Source: UBA1858 sp045106935
GTDB taxonomy: Bacteria; Pseudomonadota; Gammaproteobacteria; UBA4575
Assembly: GCA_045106935.1 (NCBI GenBank)
Contig: JBGCFN010000014.1
Span: 1-64,000 of the forward strand
DNA length: 64,000 nt
Reading direction: 5' to 3'
Below, piece after piece: positions 34,216 through 43,508 of this stretch. How positions within the stretch are numbered: position 1 is the first letter of the stretch; every line of letters starts with the position of its first letter. A model generated the notes under the pieces. That model was given only the letters and a program-made list of their open reading frames with translations. It did not search any database and was not told the origin of the DNA. The position numbers and the translations under genes are program-made.

Positions 34216-35696
34216 GGATTGACCAGTTTGTATAGTGCCGGGAATAAATCTTCGGCTAACACACCGCGGGTACCTTGGCTGGATATCAATTCTGCCGCTT
34301 GGCCGTGAAGCATGACGCCACAATTAGCGGCATTGTCTAATGAGATTCCTTGCGCGACTAGGCTAGCTAAGATGCCGGCCAGAACATCACCCGTACCGCC
34401 GGTGGCAAGGCTGACATTACCACTTGTACAAAAACTAATGTGTTGATCATGACAAGTGAGCGTGCCAGATCCTTTTAACACAGCCACTCCGGAATATTGT
34501 TCCTGTATAGCCAGTGCGGATGAGACGCGATTCAATTGAATTTCCTCTGTATTGCAAGCCAGTAATTGCGCGGCCTCACCTGGATGTGGGGTTAATATCC
34601 AATGATCGCATTTGCTTGGATTTTTGCTTAGTAGATGTAAAGCATCGGCATCTACAATTAATGGTTTGTGAGATTCGATGACGCGAGCAAACACTTTTTG
34701 TGCCCATTTATCTTGGCCTAACCCTGGGCCAAGTAAAATGACATCGGCTTTTTTCATTAGCTCAGCGAGATCACGTGGTTCCTGAATCCCTTTAACCATC
34801 AGTGAGCCGCATCCCGCCGCAATGGCAGCGACATTATCAGGATGACATGCCACGCTGACTAATCCTGCGCCTGTGCGTGCAGCGGCAGTCCCTGCTAAGC
34901 GTGCCGCATTGGGATAGCTGATGTTGCCACCTACCACGAGGACGTGACCGTAAAGATTTTTGTACCCACTTTGTTTTCGTGCAGGTAAAAGTTGTGCCGG
35001 CAATACTTCGCTTAATGACATGCCGAGTTTTTCTGCATCATCAATGATGGCATTGGGTAGGTCTAATGAGTCCACGCCAATGCTTCCAGTATAATGTCGA
35101 GATTCACCAGTGATTAATCCGCTCTTTAAGCCAATAAAGGTGAGTGTGCTATTGGCATACACGGCTGGGCCCATTGGGTTGCCCGTGTCTGCTCTGAGTC
35201 CCGAGGGGATATCTAATGACAATACGGGCACTGGCGCACGATTTATTGCATTGATTATATTGGCAAGCTCACCTTCAACGGTGCGTGTGACACCTGTGCC
35301 AAATATTGCATCAACAATTAAATCGCATTCGGGTAAATCTTCATTGTAGTCAATATCTCTTCCATCATGAATCGCATAGTCATTTTGCGCGCGCATCGCA
35401 TCACCGCGTAATTTGGTGATGGGCACGGCTGGCATGGTGAAGCATTCAAGTTCTGCATTGTGTAGTAGGCGAGCTAAAATATAGCCATCGCCCGCATTGT
35501 TACCACCGCCAGCAATCACTAATATTCGTTTTGCTTCTGGATAGTGTTGCCTTATAAACATAAAGGCAGCTTTTCCCGCCCGCTGCATGAGATCATAGCT
35601 TTTGAACCCATGATGCTCGATTGCGGTAGACTCAAGCTGTTGAATTTGCTGTCTTGAGAAGACCGGATATTGTTTGCCGTTAGTTATAAAATTCAT
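34212..35696 (-). CDS. nnr: bifunctional NAD(P)H-hydrate epimerase / ADP-dependent dehydratase
   Basis: 494 residues. The N-terminal YjeF_N epimerase (about 1-220) has 'VIAGGGNNAGDGYILARLLH' and 'DLIVDAIFGTGVTR'. The C-terminal ribokinase-like dehydratase (about 235-490) has 'HVLVVGGNISYPNAARLAGT', 'LGPGLGQDKWA', 'LTPHPGEAAQLL' and 'ATGGTGDVLAGILASLVAQG'. It repairs hydrated NADH and NADPH. Divergent from queG with 25 bp between start codons. Confidence 0.97.
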   Translation of the reverse strand: MNFITNGKQYPVFSRQQIQQLESTAIEHHGFKSYDLMQRAGKAAFMFIRQHYPEAKRILVIAGGGNNAGDGYILARLLHNAELECFTMPAVPITKLRGDAMRAQNDYAIHDGRDIDYNEDLPECDLIVDAIFGTGVTRTVEGELANIINAINRAPVPVLSLDIPSGLRADTGNPMGPAVYANSTLTFIGLKSGLITGESRHYTGSIGVDSLDLPNAIIDDAEKLGMSLSEVLPAQLLPARKQSGYKNLYGHVLVVGGNISYPNAARLAGTAAARTGAGLVSVACHPDNVAAIAAGCGSLMVKGIQEPRDLAELMKKADVILLGPGLGQDKWAQKVFARVIESHKPLIVDADALHLLSKNPSKCDHWILTPHPGEAAQLLACNTEEIQLNRVSSALAIQEQYSGVAVLKGSGTLTCHDQHISFCTSGNVSLATGGTGDVLAGILASLVAQGISLDNAANCGVMLHGQAAELISSQGTRGVLAEDLFPALYKLVNP

Positions 35697-35721
35697 GTGT
35701 CATTAAACAATTTAATTTATT

Positions 35722-36792
35722 GTGCAAAAGCCTATCGTTACTGAACAGAGTATGCAAAGCCTATTGGATAATATCCAGGATTGGGCGGGTGAGCTTGGTT
35801 TTGATCATATTGGAATAAGCGATACAAATCTTGCTGAACATGAAGCTTATTTGTTGAATTGGTTGCAATCTGGCATGCAGGGCGAAATGGACTACATGCA
35901 TAAGCATGGGACCAAGCGATCACGACCTGACGAATTGCTGCCAGGAACGGTATGCATTATTTCGGTTAGGATGAATTATTTGCCTCCCGATGCACAAGAC
36001 CCTAATCAAGTACTTGATGATGCAAATGCTGCCTATATTTCACGTTATGCGTTAGGCCGTGACTATCACAAAGTGATGAGAAAGCGCCTGCAAAAACTTG
36101 CCACGCGTATTGAGCGTCATGTAGGTGCTTTTGGGTATCGCGCATTTGTTGATAGTGCACCTGTATTAGAAAAAGCACTTGCTCACAAAGCTGGATTAGG
36201 CTGGGTTGGAAAACATACTAATTTGCTGTCTGAAGAGGCCGGGTCCTGGTTCTTTTTAGGGGAGTTGTTTACCAATTTACCTCTTCCTGTTAATCAACCA
36301 ACTAGCAATCACTGTGGCAGTTGTGAGGCATGCATAGATGTGTGTCCTACGCAGGCAATTATTGCGCCTTATAAATTGGATGCGAGAAAATGCATTTCTT
36401 ATTTAACCATTGAGCATAAAACATCTATTCCCGTGGAATATCGTAAACCGATGGGCAATCGAATATATGGGTGTGATGATTGTCAGTTGGTTTGCCCGTG
36501 GAATAAGTTTTCAAAAAAATCACCGTTAGCTGATTTTGCAAAAAGACATAGTTTAGATGCGGTTAGTTTGGTTGAATTATTCTTATGGAGTGAAGAGGAT
36601 TTTTTGCGTTATACGCAAGGGTCTGCAATACGGCGAATAGGTTATCAACAGTGGCTAAGAAACGTAGCTGTGGCACTGGGGAATGCGCCAGAGAGCTCAG
36701 AAGTCATTCAGGCGTTACTTAGTCGGCGAGATGATTGTTCGAGTTTGGTATGTGAACATGTGGAGTGGGCATTGCAGCAGCATGGCCAATGA
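35722..36792 (+). CDS. queG: epoxyqueuosine reductase
   Basis: 356 residues from a GTG at 35722; an ATG at 35752 is an alternative. Cobalamin-dependent last step of queuosine synthesis in tRNA. 'RYALGRDYHKVMRKRLQ', 'VLEKALAHKAGLGWVGKHTN' and two [4Fe-4S] motifs ('CGSCEACIDVCPT' and 'CDDCQLVCPWN') are all seen, plus C-terminal HEAT-like residues. Next to nnr as in E. coli. Confidence 0.96.
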   Translation: MQKPIVTEQSMQSLLDNIQDWAGELGFDHIGISDTNLAEHEAYLLNWLQSGMQGEMDYMHKHGTKRSRPDELLPGTVCIISVRMNYLPPDAQDPNQVLDDANAAYISRYALGRDYHKVMRKRLQKLATRIERHVGAFGYRAFVDSAPVLEKALAHKAGLGWVGKHTNLLSEEAGSWFFLGELFTNLPLPVNQPTSNHCGSCEACIDVCPTQAIIAPYKLDARKCISYLTIEHKTSIPVEYRKPMGNRIYGCDDCQLVCPWNKFSKKSPLADFAKRHSLDAVSLVELFLWSEEDFLRYTQGSAIRRIGYQQWLRNVAVALGNAPESSEVIQALLSRRDDCSSLVCEHVEWALQQHGQ

Positions 36793-36799
36793 GTAATTA

Positions 36800-39451
36800 A
36801 TGAAGAAACTATTTTTAATTATATTTATTGCATTCATTGTTGTTGCTCTATTTTTATTTCGTGTGCCACTGATTCAGGTGTTGGCGCCTAATATTGCAAA
36901 GTATTATGGCTTTGATGTTAGTAATGTTGAGGTTGCTCAGATTGATATTGATAAAATTGTTATCCCTGTCTTGGGTATGCAATATGCTAAGGCCGGAAAG
37001 CAAGTAGATATTGAAATGCATAACCTTGTTGTCATTATTGATCAGTATCAAAGAGTTATATCTGAGGTTAGCTCGAGTCGTGTTGTGATTGAAATTGATC
37101 AGATAGAAGAGCTTGTCACTGCTACTCCAGATACCAGCATAAATGATGCAATTAATTTCCTACCAATATTTGGAATTAATATTGAGCATTTAGAGCTTAA
37201 GTATCGCGCTCAAGAAAAACAATTAGCTAGTTTTAAGGGTGAATTGTTGTATGCAGATACCATGCAGTTAAAAGGAAATTTTAGTATTCAAGAGATGCTT
37301 GATTTCAATGTGACTATGACTGCTGATGAGTCAGATTTTATTATTGATGTATCCCAGCATGATCAAGAGAATAATAACGAGGTGATTGCTTTGTCAGGTG
37401 ATTATTGGGTAAAGGATGACTGGTTAAAAGTAACGTTAGCGGGTCGTTTAAGTATTGCCGATATTAATAATATGTTGCATGGATTTGGTATGAATAAATT
37501 CGTGCAAGATGATGATAGTGCCGTTAAAGCAAAATTTGAGTTGGATTTAGCCAGGTCAGCTGAGCAAATAATGCAATCATTTGCGGCTGATATAGATATC
37601 GATAGCTCGTTAAAAGTATCTGCTCATGAGTTGAGTGTGAAGTTTGCCGATGTCGATATTAGTGCGAGTTGTCATGTCGAGAAAACTGATATGGCTAATT
37701 GCGCATTTAAAGATCCACAGCGCGCAGTGATCGATTTTCATAGTCCTCCAGATTGGTTGTCTAATTATTTTGAAGAGATTGATAGTCAGTATATTGTAGA
37801 AGTTAATCCAAGTGACCAGTTGGAGCTGCAATTATCTTTCATGGAAATATTGGCCGCAAAAGCTATTGGTAGTGCTGCGTTTAATATGCGGAGTCGATCA
37901 TCGCGCTTCAATGTCGACGGACTTTTGTATGATTTAAGTTTTAACGGAGTTGAACAAGACTGGCAATTAGATGCGGGCTATCAGATGAAATTAAACGCGC
38001 TTAATGTCGATGCTCCAATTGAAGTGCCACGTTTCATTTTAATGGCTAATGGAAATTTAAGCGCTAATCAAACATGGCTGGATATTTCTGTGGCAAAAGA
38101 CTCAGTGGCGACAGCTCTAGACGTTGCATATGAGGGCTATCTGACCAAAAAGTTAGAGTTTAAGCAATTAGATGATGCGTTGATTAGATATCGTTACCAA
38201 AATAATAACGTCTATGCCGACAGTCTTGATTTTTCTCTTACTTCGCGTCAAGTGAAACACGAAGATTTTGAAGTTGATTTATCTCCAATACAACTAAGCG
38301 TTGAAAATTTGGATTACTCGAATAATAAGCAATCGCTTGTTGCTAAGCTTGTTACAGATCATGTATTGGTGACGCAGCGTGGAATTCCGATATCGGCATA
38401 TGGGATAGAGGCGGGTGCAGAATATAAGGATGAGCAATTGTCTATGAGTGGCAATGCTGGCTTTGGTGAACAAAAGAACCGCTTAGAATATTCTGCTACA
38501 CATGATTTTGTAAAAGGTCTAGGTACAGGAACTATAACTGGTGAAGCGACTAAACTAGCAGATAATGAAATTATCAGTCGTCAAATAAGTGATTCTGGTT
38601 TTCCTTTGCAATTAAGGGAGGGTGGTTTAAAGATTGATATTGAAGCACTTTGGAATACAAATAAATCGATCAGTGAGATAACGGTAAAGCTATTAGCAGA
38701 TAATATCGCCGGGGATTATGCGCAAAATCAATTTTCTGGGCTGAATACATCGCTAGAGTTTATTGGTCATGAAGGTTGGAGTTTGAAGCAGGCAGCGAGT
38801 ATTAATATTGATATAGTTAATATGGGCGTGCCTCTTAAAGATCTAACCTTGAATTTAGAGCGTATGGAATATGAAGTTCAAGAGCATCCTTTGATTGTAT
38901 TACGTGACCTGTCTGCGGCGGCTTTAGATGGGAGTATTTATTCAAACAAAATAGAAGTGGATCTTAATCGGCGAGAAAATAAATTTTCTATCTTTTTGTC
39001 TTCATTGTCGTTAGAAAAACTAGTTGCTTTAAATCAGACGGAAGATTTGATTGCTAGTGGCACCTTAAATGGTGAGTTGCCTATGCGGCTTGATAATGGT
39101 GTGTTGCTGGTGGATGGAGGTTGGTTGCGTGCAGATGAGCGTGGAGGTTTTATCAAGTATGGTCGGATTGGTGATGTCTTAGTGGGTCATGAAGATTTGC
39201 AGTTAGTTGGAGAGTTGTTGAAAAATTTCCAATACAATGAGATGTCTGCTCAAGTTGATTTGGTGTCTGGGGGAGGGTTAACGCTGGCAACTAAGTTGCA
39301 TGGGCGTAGCCCAGAGGCAACACTGAATAAGCAGGTCAATTTAAACTTCAATATCGATTTTAATTTGTGGAAATTCTTAGAGAGTGCTAGATTGCTGACA
39401 CGTATTGATCAAGATGTTAGTGAGCAAATTCTTTCTAATCAAAAGAAATAA
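36800..39451 (+). CDS. ydbH: YdbH-family intermembrane phospholipid transport protein
   Basis: 883 residues: an N-terminal TM anchor ('LFLIIFIAFIVVALFLFRV') followed by a very long beta-rich periplasmic part, the form of AsmA-like bridge proteins. The C-terminal block ('GGWLRADERGGFIKYGRIGD', 'LKNFQYNEMSAQVDLVSGGG', 'LATKLHGRSPEATLNKQVNL') is the YdbH signature. YdbH, TamB and YhdP carry phospholipids between inner and outer membrane. Followed by ynbE and ydbL exactly as in E. coli; 7 bp after queG, so possibly co-transcribed with it. Confidence 0.9.
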   Translation: MKKLFLIIFIAFIVVALFLFRVPLIQVLAPNIAKYYGFDVSNVEVAQIDIDKIVIPVLGMQYAKAGKQVDIEMHNLVVIIDQYQRVISEVSSSRVVIEIDQIEELVTATPDTSINDAINFLPIFGINIEHLELKYRAQEKQLASFKGELLYADTMQLKGNFSIQEMLDFNVTMTADESDFIIDVSQHDQENNNEVIALSGDYWVKDDWLKVTLAGRLSIADINNMLHGFGMNKFVQDDDSAVKAKFELDLARSAEQIMQSFAADIDIDSSLKVSAHELSVKFADVDISASCHVEKTDMANCAFKDPQRAVIDFHSPPDWLSNYFEEIDSQYIVEVNPSDQLELQLSFMEILAAKAIGSAAFNMRSRSSRFNVDGLLYDLSFNGVEQDWQLDAGYQMKLNALNVDAPIEVPRFILMANGNLSANQTWLDISVAKDSVATALDVAYEGYLTKKLEFKQLDDALIRYRYQNNNVYADSLDFSLTSRQVKHEDFEVDLSPIQLSVENLDYSNNKQSLVAKLVTDHVLVTQRGIPISAYGIEAGAEYKDEQLSMSGNAGFGEQKNRLEYSATHDFVKGLGTGTITGEATKLADNEIISRQISDSGFPLQLREGGLKIDIEALWNTNKSISEITVKLLADNIAGDYAQNQFSGLNTSLEFIGHEGWSLKQAASINIDIVNMGVPLKDLTLNLERMEYEVQEHPLIVLRDLSAAALDGSIYSNKIEVDLNRRENKFSIFLSSLSLEKLVALNQTEDLIASGTLNGELPMRLDNGVLLVDGGWLRADERGGFIKYGRIGDVLVGHEDLQLVGELLKNFQYNEMSAQVDLVSGGGLTLATKLHGRSPEATLNKQVNLNFNIDFNLWKFLESARLLTRIDQDVSEQILSNQKK

Positions 39452-39509
39452 TGGGAACTTTGTTAACGAAGCATGGGTCAACCATTTACTGATAATTGGT
39501 GTATCGCAA

Positions 39510-39701
39510 ATGAATAAAATACTTATGTGCGTCTTGGTTGCCAGTGGGATTCTATTATCCTCATGCAATCCAACAGTTAAAGTTGAGGCGCCAGATGAGC
39601 CTATTACAATCAATATGAATATTAAAATTGAGCATGAAGTGCGAATTAAAGTAGATAAAGAGCTTGATGATGTGTTTGCAGATGATAGTGGTCTGTTCTG
39701 A
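39510..39701 (+). CDS. ynbE: YnbE-family outer-membrane lipoprotein
   Basis: 63 residues from the ATG at 39510; frames starting further upstream are not plausible because they hide the signal peptide. Lipobox LLSSC followed by 'NPTVKVEAPDEPITINMN' and 'IKIEHEVRIKVDKELDD', the YnbE core. YnbE is thought to pair with the C-terminus of YdbH at the outer membrane by beta-strand stacking. Its TGA overlaps the ydbL ATG by one base. Confidence 0.9.
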   Translation: MNKILMCVLVASGILLSSCNPTVKVEAPDEPITINMNIKIEHEVRIKVDKELDDVFADDSGLF

Positions 39702-40048
39702 TGGGAATAAAAATCATGAAACTTAAAATTGTTAAAATATTGTTTGTTGCGCTGATGGCATTAAATACGACATGTGTATTTGCAGTTGATCTGCAACAGG
39801 TTAAAAGTAATGGTTTGGTTGGTGAGCAGCTGAATGGCTACCTCGGGGTAGTGGATGCTAATGCTGAGTCTGAAGTGAGAGAGTTAATCGCGGATATAAA
39901 TGCCAAGCGTAAAGCGAAGTATGAATCAATTGCAGCACAGAATAGTACTAGTCTAGAAACAGTCGAGTTACTTGCGGGTAAGAAGGCTGTTGAGAAAACA
40001 CAAGCGGGAAATTATATTCAAACTGCGACAGGTTGGAAAAAGAAATAG
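39701..40048 (+). CDS. ydbL: YdbL-family (DUF1318) periplasmic protein
   Basis: 115 residues. Signal peptide about 1-28 (start at 39701 or at ATG 39716). The mature part has 'VKSNGLVGEQLNGYLGVVDA', 'DINAKRKAKYESIAAQNSTS' and a C-terminal 'GNYIQTATGWKKK', matching DUF1318. YdbL is reported as a helper that keeps YnbE from self-assembling in the YdbH system. Ends the operon. Confidence 0.92.
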   Translation: MGIKIMKLKIVKILFVALMALNTTCVFAVDLQQVKSNGLVGEQLNGYLGVVDANAESEVRELIADINAKRKAKYESIAAQNSTSLETVELLAGKKAVEKTQAGNYIQTATGWKKK

Positions 40049-40070
40049 TAATTTCTTGTTGTTCTAAATT

Positions 40071-40661
40071 TTATCTGCGCCAGGATAAAATTTTATTGTT
40101 GGCAGGCATTTCGAATTCAGTTGATGCCTGGAAATTATTTTTAAGCGCAAGCTGGTCTAGATCGTTTCTGTCTCGGATGCAAGATTCAGGATCCCTATTT
40201 TTTAACCATTGATCAAATCGGCGATTGCTATCGCTAGTGTATTTTCCATCAATGTTAAATGGGCCATATAAGCAAAATACTGCTGAGCTTGTTAACGCCT
40301 TGTCTAAGCCAGAAAATAAAGCTTCTATTTCATGCCAATGCATGATGTGAGCGACATTTGCAGCAAATGCACCTTGATAATTCTGCTGTGGCCAGTGTGA
40401 ACAAACATCAAGTTCGATTGCAGCCGATGTGTTTTGTCTGTTGGTATCGTTTAACCACATGTTAATTCCTGCAAGCATTTCGAGTTTATCACTTGCTTGC
40501 CATGTTAAATGCGGTAATTGTTGAGAGAAATAGGCAGCATGTTGTCCGGTTCCGCTGCCGATTTCTAATACGCTATTGGTGGATTTAAATTCTTCTCGAA
40601 GTATATTCAGGATTGCATCACGATTTTCTTCAGCCGCTGGTGAAAATGGCTTGTTATGCAT
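40071..40661 (-). CDS. DUF938 family SAM-dependent methyltransferase-like protein
   Basis: 196 residues. Opening 'KPFSPAAEENRDAILNIL' and motif I 'VLEIGSGTGQHAAYFSQQLP' are DUF938 hallmarks; 'GAFAANVAHIMHWHEIEALF' and 'GPFNIDGKYTSDSNRRFDQW' follow. Rossmann-type methyltransferase; substrate unknown. 12 bp after pgi on the same strand. Confidence 0.92.
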   Translation of the reverse strand: MHNKPFSPAAEENRDAILNILREEFKSTNSVLEIGSGTGQHAAYFSQQLPHLTWQASDKLEMLAGINMWLNDTNRQNTSAAIELDVCSHWPQQNYQGAFAANVAHIMHWHEIEALFSGLDKALTSSAVFCLYGPFNIDGKYTSDSNRRFDQWLKNRDPESCIRDRNDLDQLALKNNFQASTEFEMPANNKILSWRR

Positions 40662-40673
40662 GATAACGATGGT

Positions 40674-42281
40674 TTAACTAGTTTTACGGATATAATCGAT
40701 TAGCGCTTGCGTAGAACAGTCAGCACTAGCTAATTCTTTATCGCTTTGAAGAACAGGAAGAATTTTATTAGTTAATGTTTTGCCCAGTTCGACCCCCATT
40801 TGATCGAATGAGTTGATATTCCAAATGATTCCTTGTACAAAAATTTTGTGTTCATAAAGTGCAAGCAGTGCACCTAATGTGGTTGGTGTGAGTGATTCGC
40901 ACATAATGGTGTTGCTTGGACGGTTGCCAGGAAATGTCATATGCGGTGATAAATCTTTTACCATTTTGCCGGTGATGTTTTGGCTGGCAAGTAATTCAAT
41001 CGTCTCCTTTCTTGATCGACCCATCATCATTGATTGTGATTGCGCTAGCATGTTGGCTAGTAGTATCTGGTGATGTTGTTTGTGTTCGTGTTCGGCTTTA
41101 GAGAAACCAATAAAATCGCAGGGCACAGTGGGTGCGCCTTGGTGTAATAATTGATGGAAAGCATGTTGCCCGTTTGTACCTGCTTCCCCAAAAATAATAG
41201 GTCCCGTATTATAATTTGCACGTTTACCATCACGTGTTACGCCTTTGCCATTACTTTCCATGTCGAGCTGCTGTAAATAACTTGGCAGACTTCGTAGCCG
41301 ATGGTCATAAGGTAATACTGCATGATGAGGCATATCTAAAAAGTTGATATACCAAATGCCCAGTAGTCCCATCATGATGGGTAAGTTTTGGTCTAACGGC
41401 GCTGTTTGGAAATGTTTATCCATTGCGTAAGCGCCAGTCAGTAAGCTACGGAAATTCTTCATGCCTATTTGTAAAGCAAGTGGGAAACCAACTGTACTCC
41501 AAAGCGAATAGCGTCCTCCGACCCAATCCCACATTGTTAGAATATGGTCGGTGTCGACACCAAAAGATTTGGCTGCTTCGGCATTTGAAGTAATGGCAAC
41601 GAATTGTTTGCGTACGGATCTACGAATACCGCTTTTTTCTCTTAGCCACGCGGCGGCAGTGTCAGCATTTGCTGTGGTTTCTTGTGTGGAAAAACTCTTT
41701 GAAATGACGACGAATAAAGTGTCTTCCGGCGCTATTTCTTGCAATACCTCATCCAGGAGATGTGCATCAACATTAGCAACAAAGTGGACATTGATATCTT
41801 TTTGAGTGAAATGTTTGAGTGCTTCACAGGCAAGCTTTGGTCCCAGATATGAGCCGCCAATACCAATGACAACAACGTCTTTAATCGGGGTGTCTTTATA
41901 GCTAAGCCATTTGCCTTGATGGAGTTTATTGCATAAGCGTTCCATTTTAGCTAATTCAGCTTCTACCTCACTACTGACGTGAGTGTCTACTGGACTACGT
42001 AATGCAGTGTGTAATGCTGAACGTTGTTCGGTGCTGTTGACGATTTCACCTGCAAACATTCTATCGCGCCACTTTTCAACCTCGGCAGCTTCGGCGAGAT
42101 TGAATAATAAAGTAAGCGTTTGTTCGATGATTCTATTTTTTGAAAAATCAACAAGGATGGGATTTGATTGAATCGAGAATTTTTTAAATCGATTAGGATC
42201 TTCATCAAATAGCTGACGCATTTCTACATCGCGCATGAGCGAGGCGTGATTAATCAGTTTTTTCCAATGAGGAGCTATCAT
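40674..42281 (-). CDS. pgi: glucose-6-phosphate isomerase
   Basis: 535 residues. 'VVIGIGGSYLGPKLACEAL', 'MWDWVGGRYSLWSTVGFPLA', 'GEAGTNGQHAFHQLLHQG' with catalytic Glu and His, and near the C-terminus 'QMGVELGKTLTNKILP' with the catalytic Lys. Interconverts glucose-6-phosphate and fructose-6-phosphate. Length normal for the bacterial type. Confidence 0.98.
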   Translation of the reverse strand: MIAPHWKKLINHASLMRDVEMRQLFDEDPNRFKKFSIQSNPILVDFSKNRIIEQTLTLLFNLAEAAEVEKWRDRMFAGEIVNSTEQRSALHTALRSPVDTHVSSEVEAELAKMERLCNKLHQGKWLSYKDTPIKDVVVIGIGGSYLGPKLACEALKHFTQKDINVHFVANVDAHLLDEVLQEIAPEDTLFVVISKSFSTQETTANADTAAAWLREKSGIRRSVRKQFVAITSNAEAAKSFGVDTDHILTMWDWVGGRYSLWSTVGFPLALQIGMKNFRSLLTGAYAMDKHFQTAPLDQNLPIMMGLLGIWYINFLDMPHHAVLPYDHRLRSLPSYLQQLDMESNGKGVTRDGKRANYNTGPIIFGEAGTNGQHAFHQLLHQGAPTVPCDFIGFSKAEHEHKQHHQILLANMLAQSQSMMMGRSRKETIELLASQNITGKMVKDLSPHMTFPGNRPSNTIMCESLTPTTLGALLALYEHKIFVQGIIWNINSFDQMGVELGKTLTNKILPVLQSDKELASADCSTQALIDYIRKTS

Positions 42282-42432
42282 CTGAGGATAATACTAGGAT
42301 TTAAAAACAATTGAGCACTGTGTTTTAGTTGTCTTATGCCGTTTATCAGACTAAGGGTGAGAAGCGAATGACTATGGATATCACACCCAAGAGACATTGT
42401 GAATGAATTAATCGCTGGGCGTGACTCACAGG

Positions 42433-42469
42433 CACAAAAAAAGCGGACTAAAAGCCCGCTTTTTTTGTG
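42433..42469 (-). terminator. strong terminator of the pcnB-panC operon
   Basis: CACAAAAAAAGCGG and its exact complement (14-bp arms, 42433-42446 and 42456-42469) flank a 9-nt loop. On the minus strand it lies 14 bp past the panC stop and has a T7 run inside the distal arm. It would also work on the plus strand. Confidence 0.88.
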
Positions 42470-42482
42470 AAATGCGTCCGAA

Positions 42483-42587
42483 CTATCGGTAAATAGTGCC
42501 GTTCTTAAGATGTGAGAATAGGTTCAACTGCGCCGCAATATTGATAATAAATGCAAGTACAACACAACCAACTACAAACCATGCCAT
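42483..42587 (-). CDS. candidate 34-residue single-pass membrane peptide, in frame with panC
   Basis: The ATG at 42587 has AGGAG 7 nt upstream, an ideal ribosome binding site embedded in the panC 3' region. The product has one TM helix (about residues 3-20) and a short polar tail ('SHLKNGTIYR'). Because it is in phase with panC it could be made alone, as the tail of PanC, or both. No family recognised. Confidence 0.5.
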   Translation of the reverse strand: MAWFVVGCVVLAFIINIAAQLNLFSHLKNGTIYR

Positions 42588-43487
42588 ATTTATTCTCCTG
42601 AAAATTTTATTAATGACCTTGTATGCCATAAGTATACACAATTTAGGCATTGGGAAAAGTATGTTGTCTATTAAACGCACCTCGTCTAGCCAAGCGGCCG
42701 TCAAAACCACAATTTTTTTAGTGGTATTGCTAATCGGTTGCAAATTAACCGCATCACGAATACTAAAATAATCTACGCGCATGCCTATTTTTTCTAGGTC
42801 TGTGCGCGCTGATGATTCTAAGCTGCTAATGGTCTCGATTGAGAATTGTGTTTTTACATGCTCCAAATTCGCATAAAGGTGTTTAGCAATCTTGCGCTGA
42901 TCTGAATTTAGGTGAGTATTACGTGAGCTCATGGCCAGTCCATCATTCTCACGTTCAGTATTTCCTGCGACGATGTCGATATTAAAATTCAGGTCGTTGA
43001 CCATGCGGCGAATGATTAATAACTGTTGGTAGTCTTTGTTGCCAAATACGGCAATTTCAGGAGTGAGAATATTCAGTAGTTTGCAAACAATGGTACATAC
43101 ACCTTCAAAGTGTCCAGGCCGATAAAGCCCATCGAATTCTTGTGTGAGCTCAGGGATAAGAATTTTTGGGGCGGATCGTAGGCCATGCGGGTATAGCGTT
43201 TCTGTATTGGGGCTGAACACTGCATCAACATTGAGTGTCTTTAATTGCTCTATGTCTGAGTCTAGCGTCCTTGGGTAATGAATAAAATCTTGTTCTTGAT
43301 TAAATTGTAACGGGTTAACAAATATAGAGACGACCACTCGTTGACTTAACGATTGTGCGAGTTTTATTAAAGAGACATGTCCTTTGTGTAGATGCCCCAT
43401 GGTGGGGACTAAGGCAATTTTATTTTTATTTGTTTTCCAATGGTGGATTGTGTCGCAGATATCTTCGGGTTTGGTATATACCTTCAT
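42483..43487 (-). CDS. panC: pantothenate synthetase with an extra C-terminal membrane segment
   Basis: 334 residues against about 280 for the family. The PanC part is complete: 'VPTMGHLHKGHVSLIKLA', 'VSIFVNPLQFNQEQDF', 'RPGHFEGVCTIVCKLLNI', 'VFGNKDYQQL', 'MSSRNTHL', and the normal family end 'AAWLDEVRLIDN'. It joins pantoate and beta-alanine. After 'RLIDNILF' the frame continues for about 54 residues, including a hydrophobic segment 'MAWFVVGCVVLAFIINIAAQ'. That segment has its own strong ribosome binding site (separate entry). Either a stop codon was lost, or one inserted base in the T/C run near 42651-42657 would close PanC a few codons later. Nine-nt-scale neighbours: panB 21 bp upstream. 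Confidence 0.93.
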   Translation of the reverse strand: MKVYTKPEDICDTIHHWKTNKNKIALVPTMGHLHKGHVSLIKLAQSLSQRVVVSIFVNPLQFNQEQDFIHYPRTLDSDIEQLKTLNVDAVFSPNTETLYPHGLRSAPKILIPELTQEFDGLYRPGHFEGVCTIVCKLLNILTPEIAVFGNKDYQQLLIIRRMVNDLNFNIDIVAGNTERENDGLAMSSRNTHLNSDQRKIAKHLYANLEHVKTQFSIETISSLESSARTDLEKIGMRVDYFSIRDAVNLQPISNTTKKIVVLTAAWLDEVRLIDNILFPMPKLCILMAYKVINKIFRRINMAWFVVGCVVLAFIINIAAQLNLFSHLKNGTIYR

Positions 43488-43508
43488 AATAGAAATGCGA
43501 TACCAATA

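Noticed and set aside
34216..34323. 36-codon N-terminal extension of TsaE
   Set aside because: Lies entirely inside nnr; ATG at 34215 gives the standard TsaE start with a 4-bp overlap.
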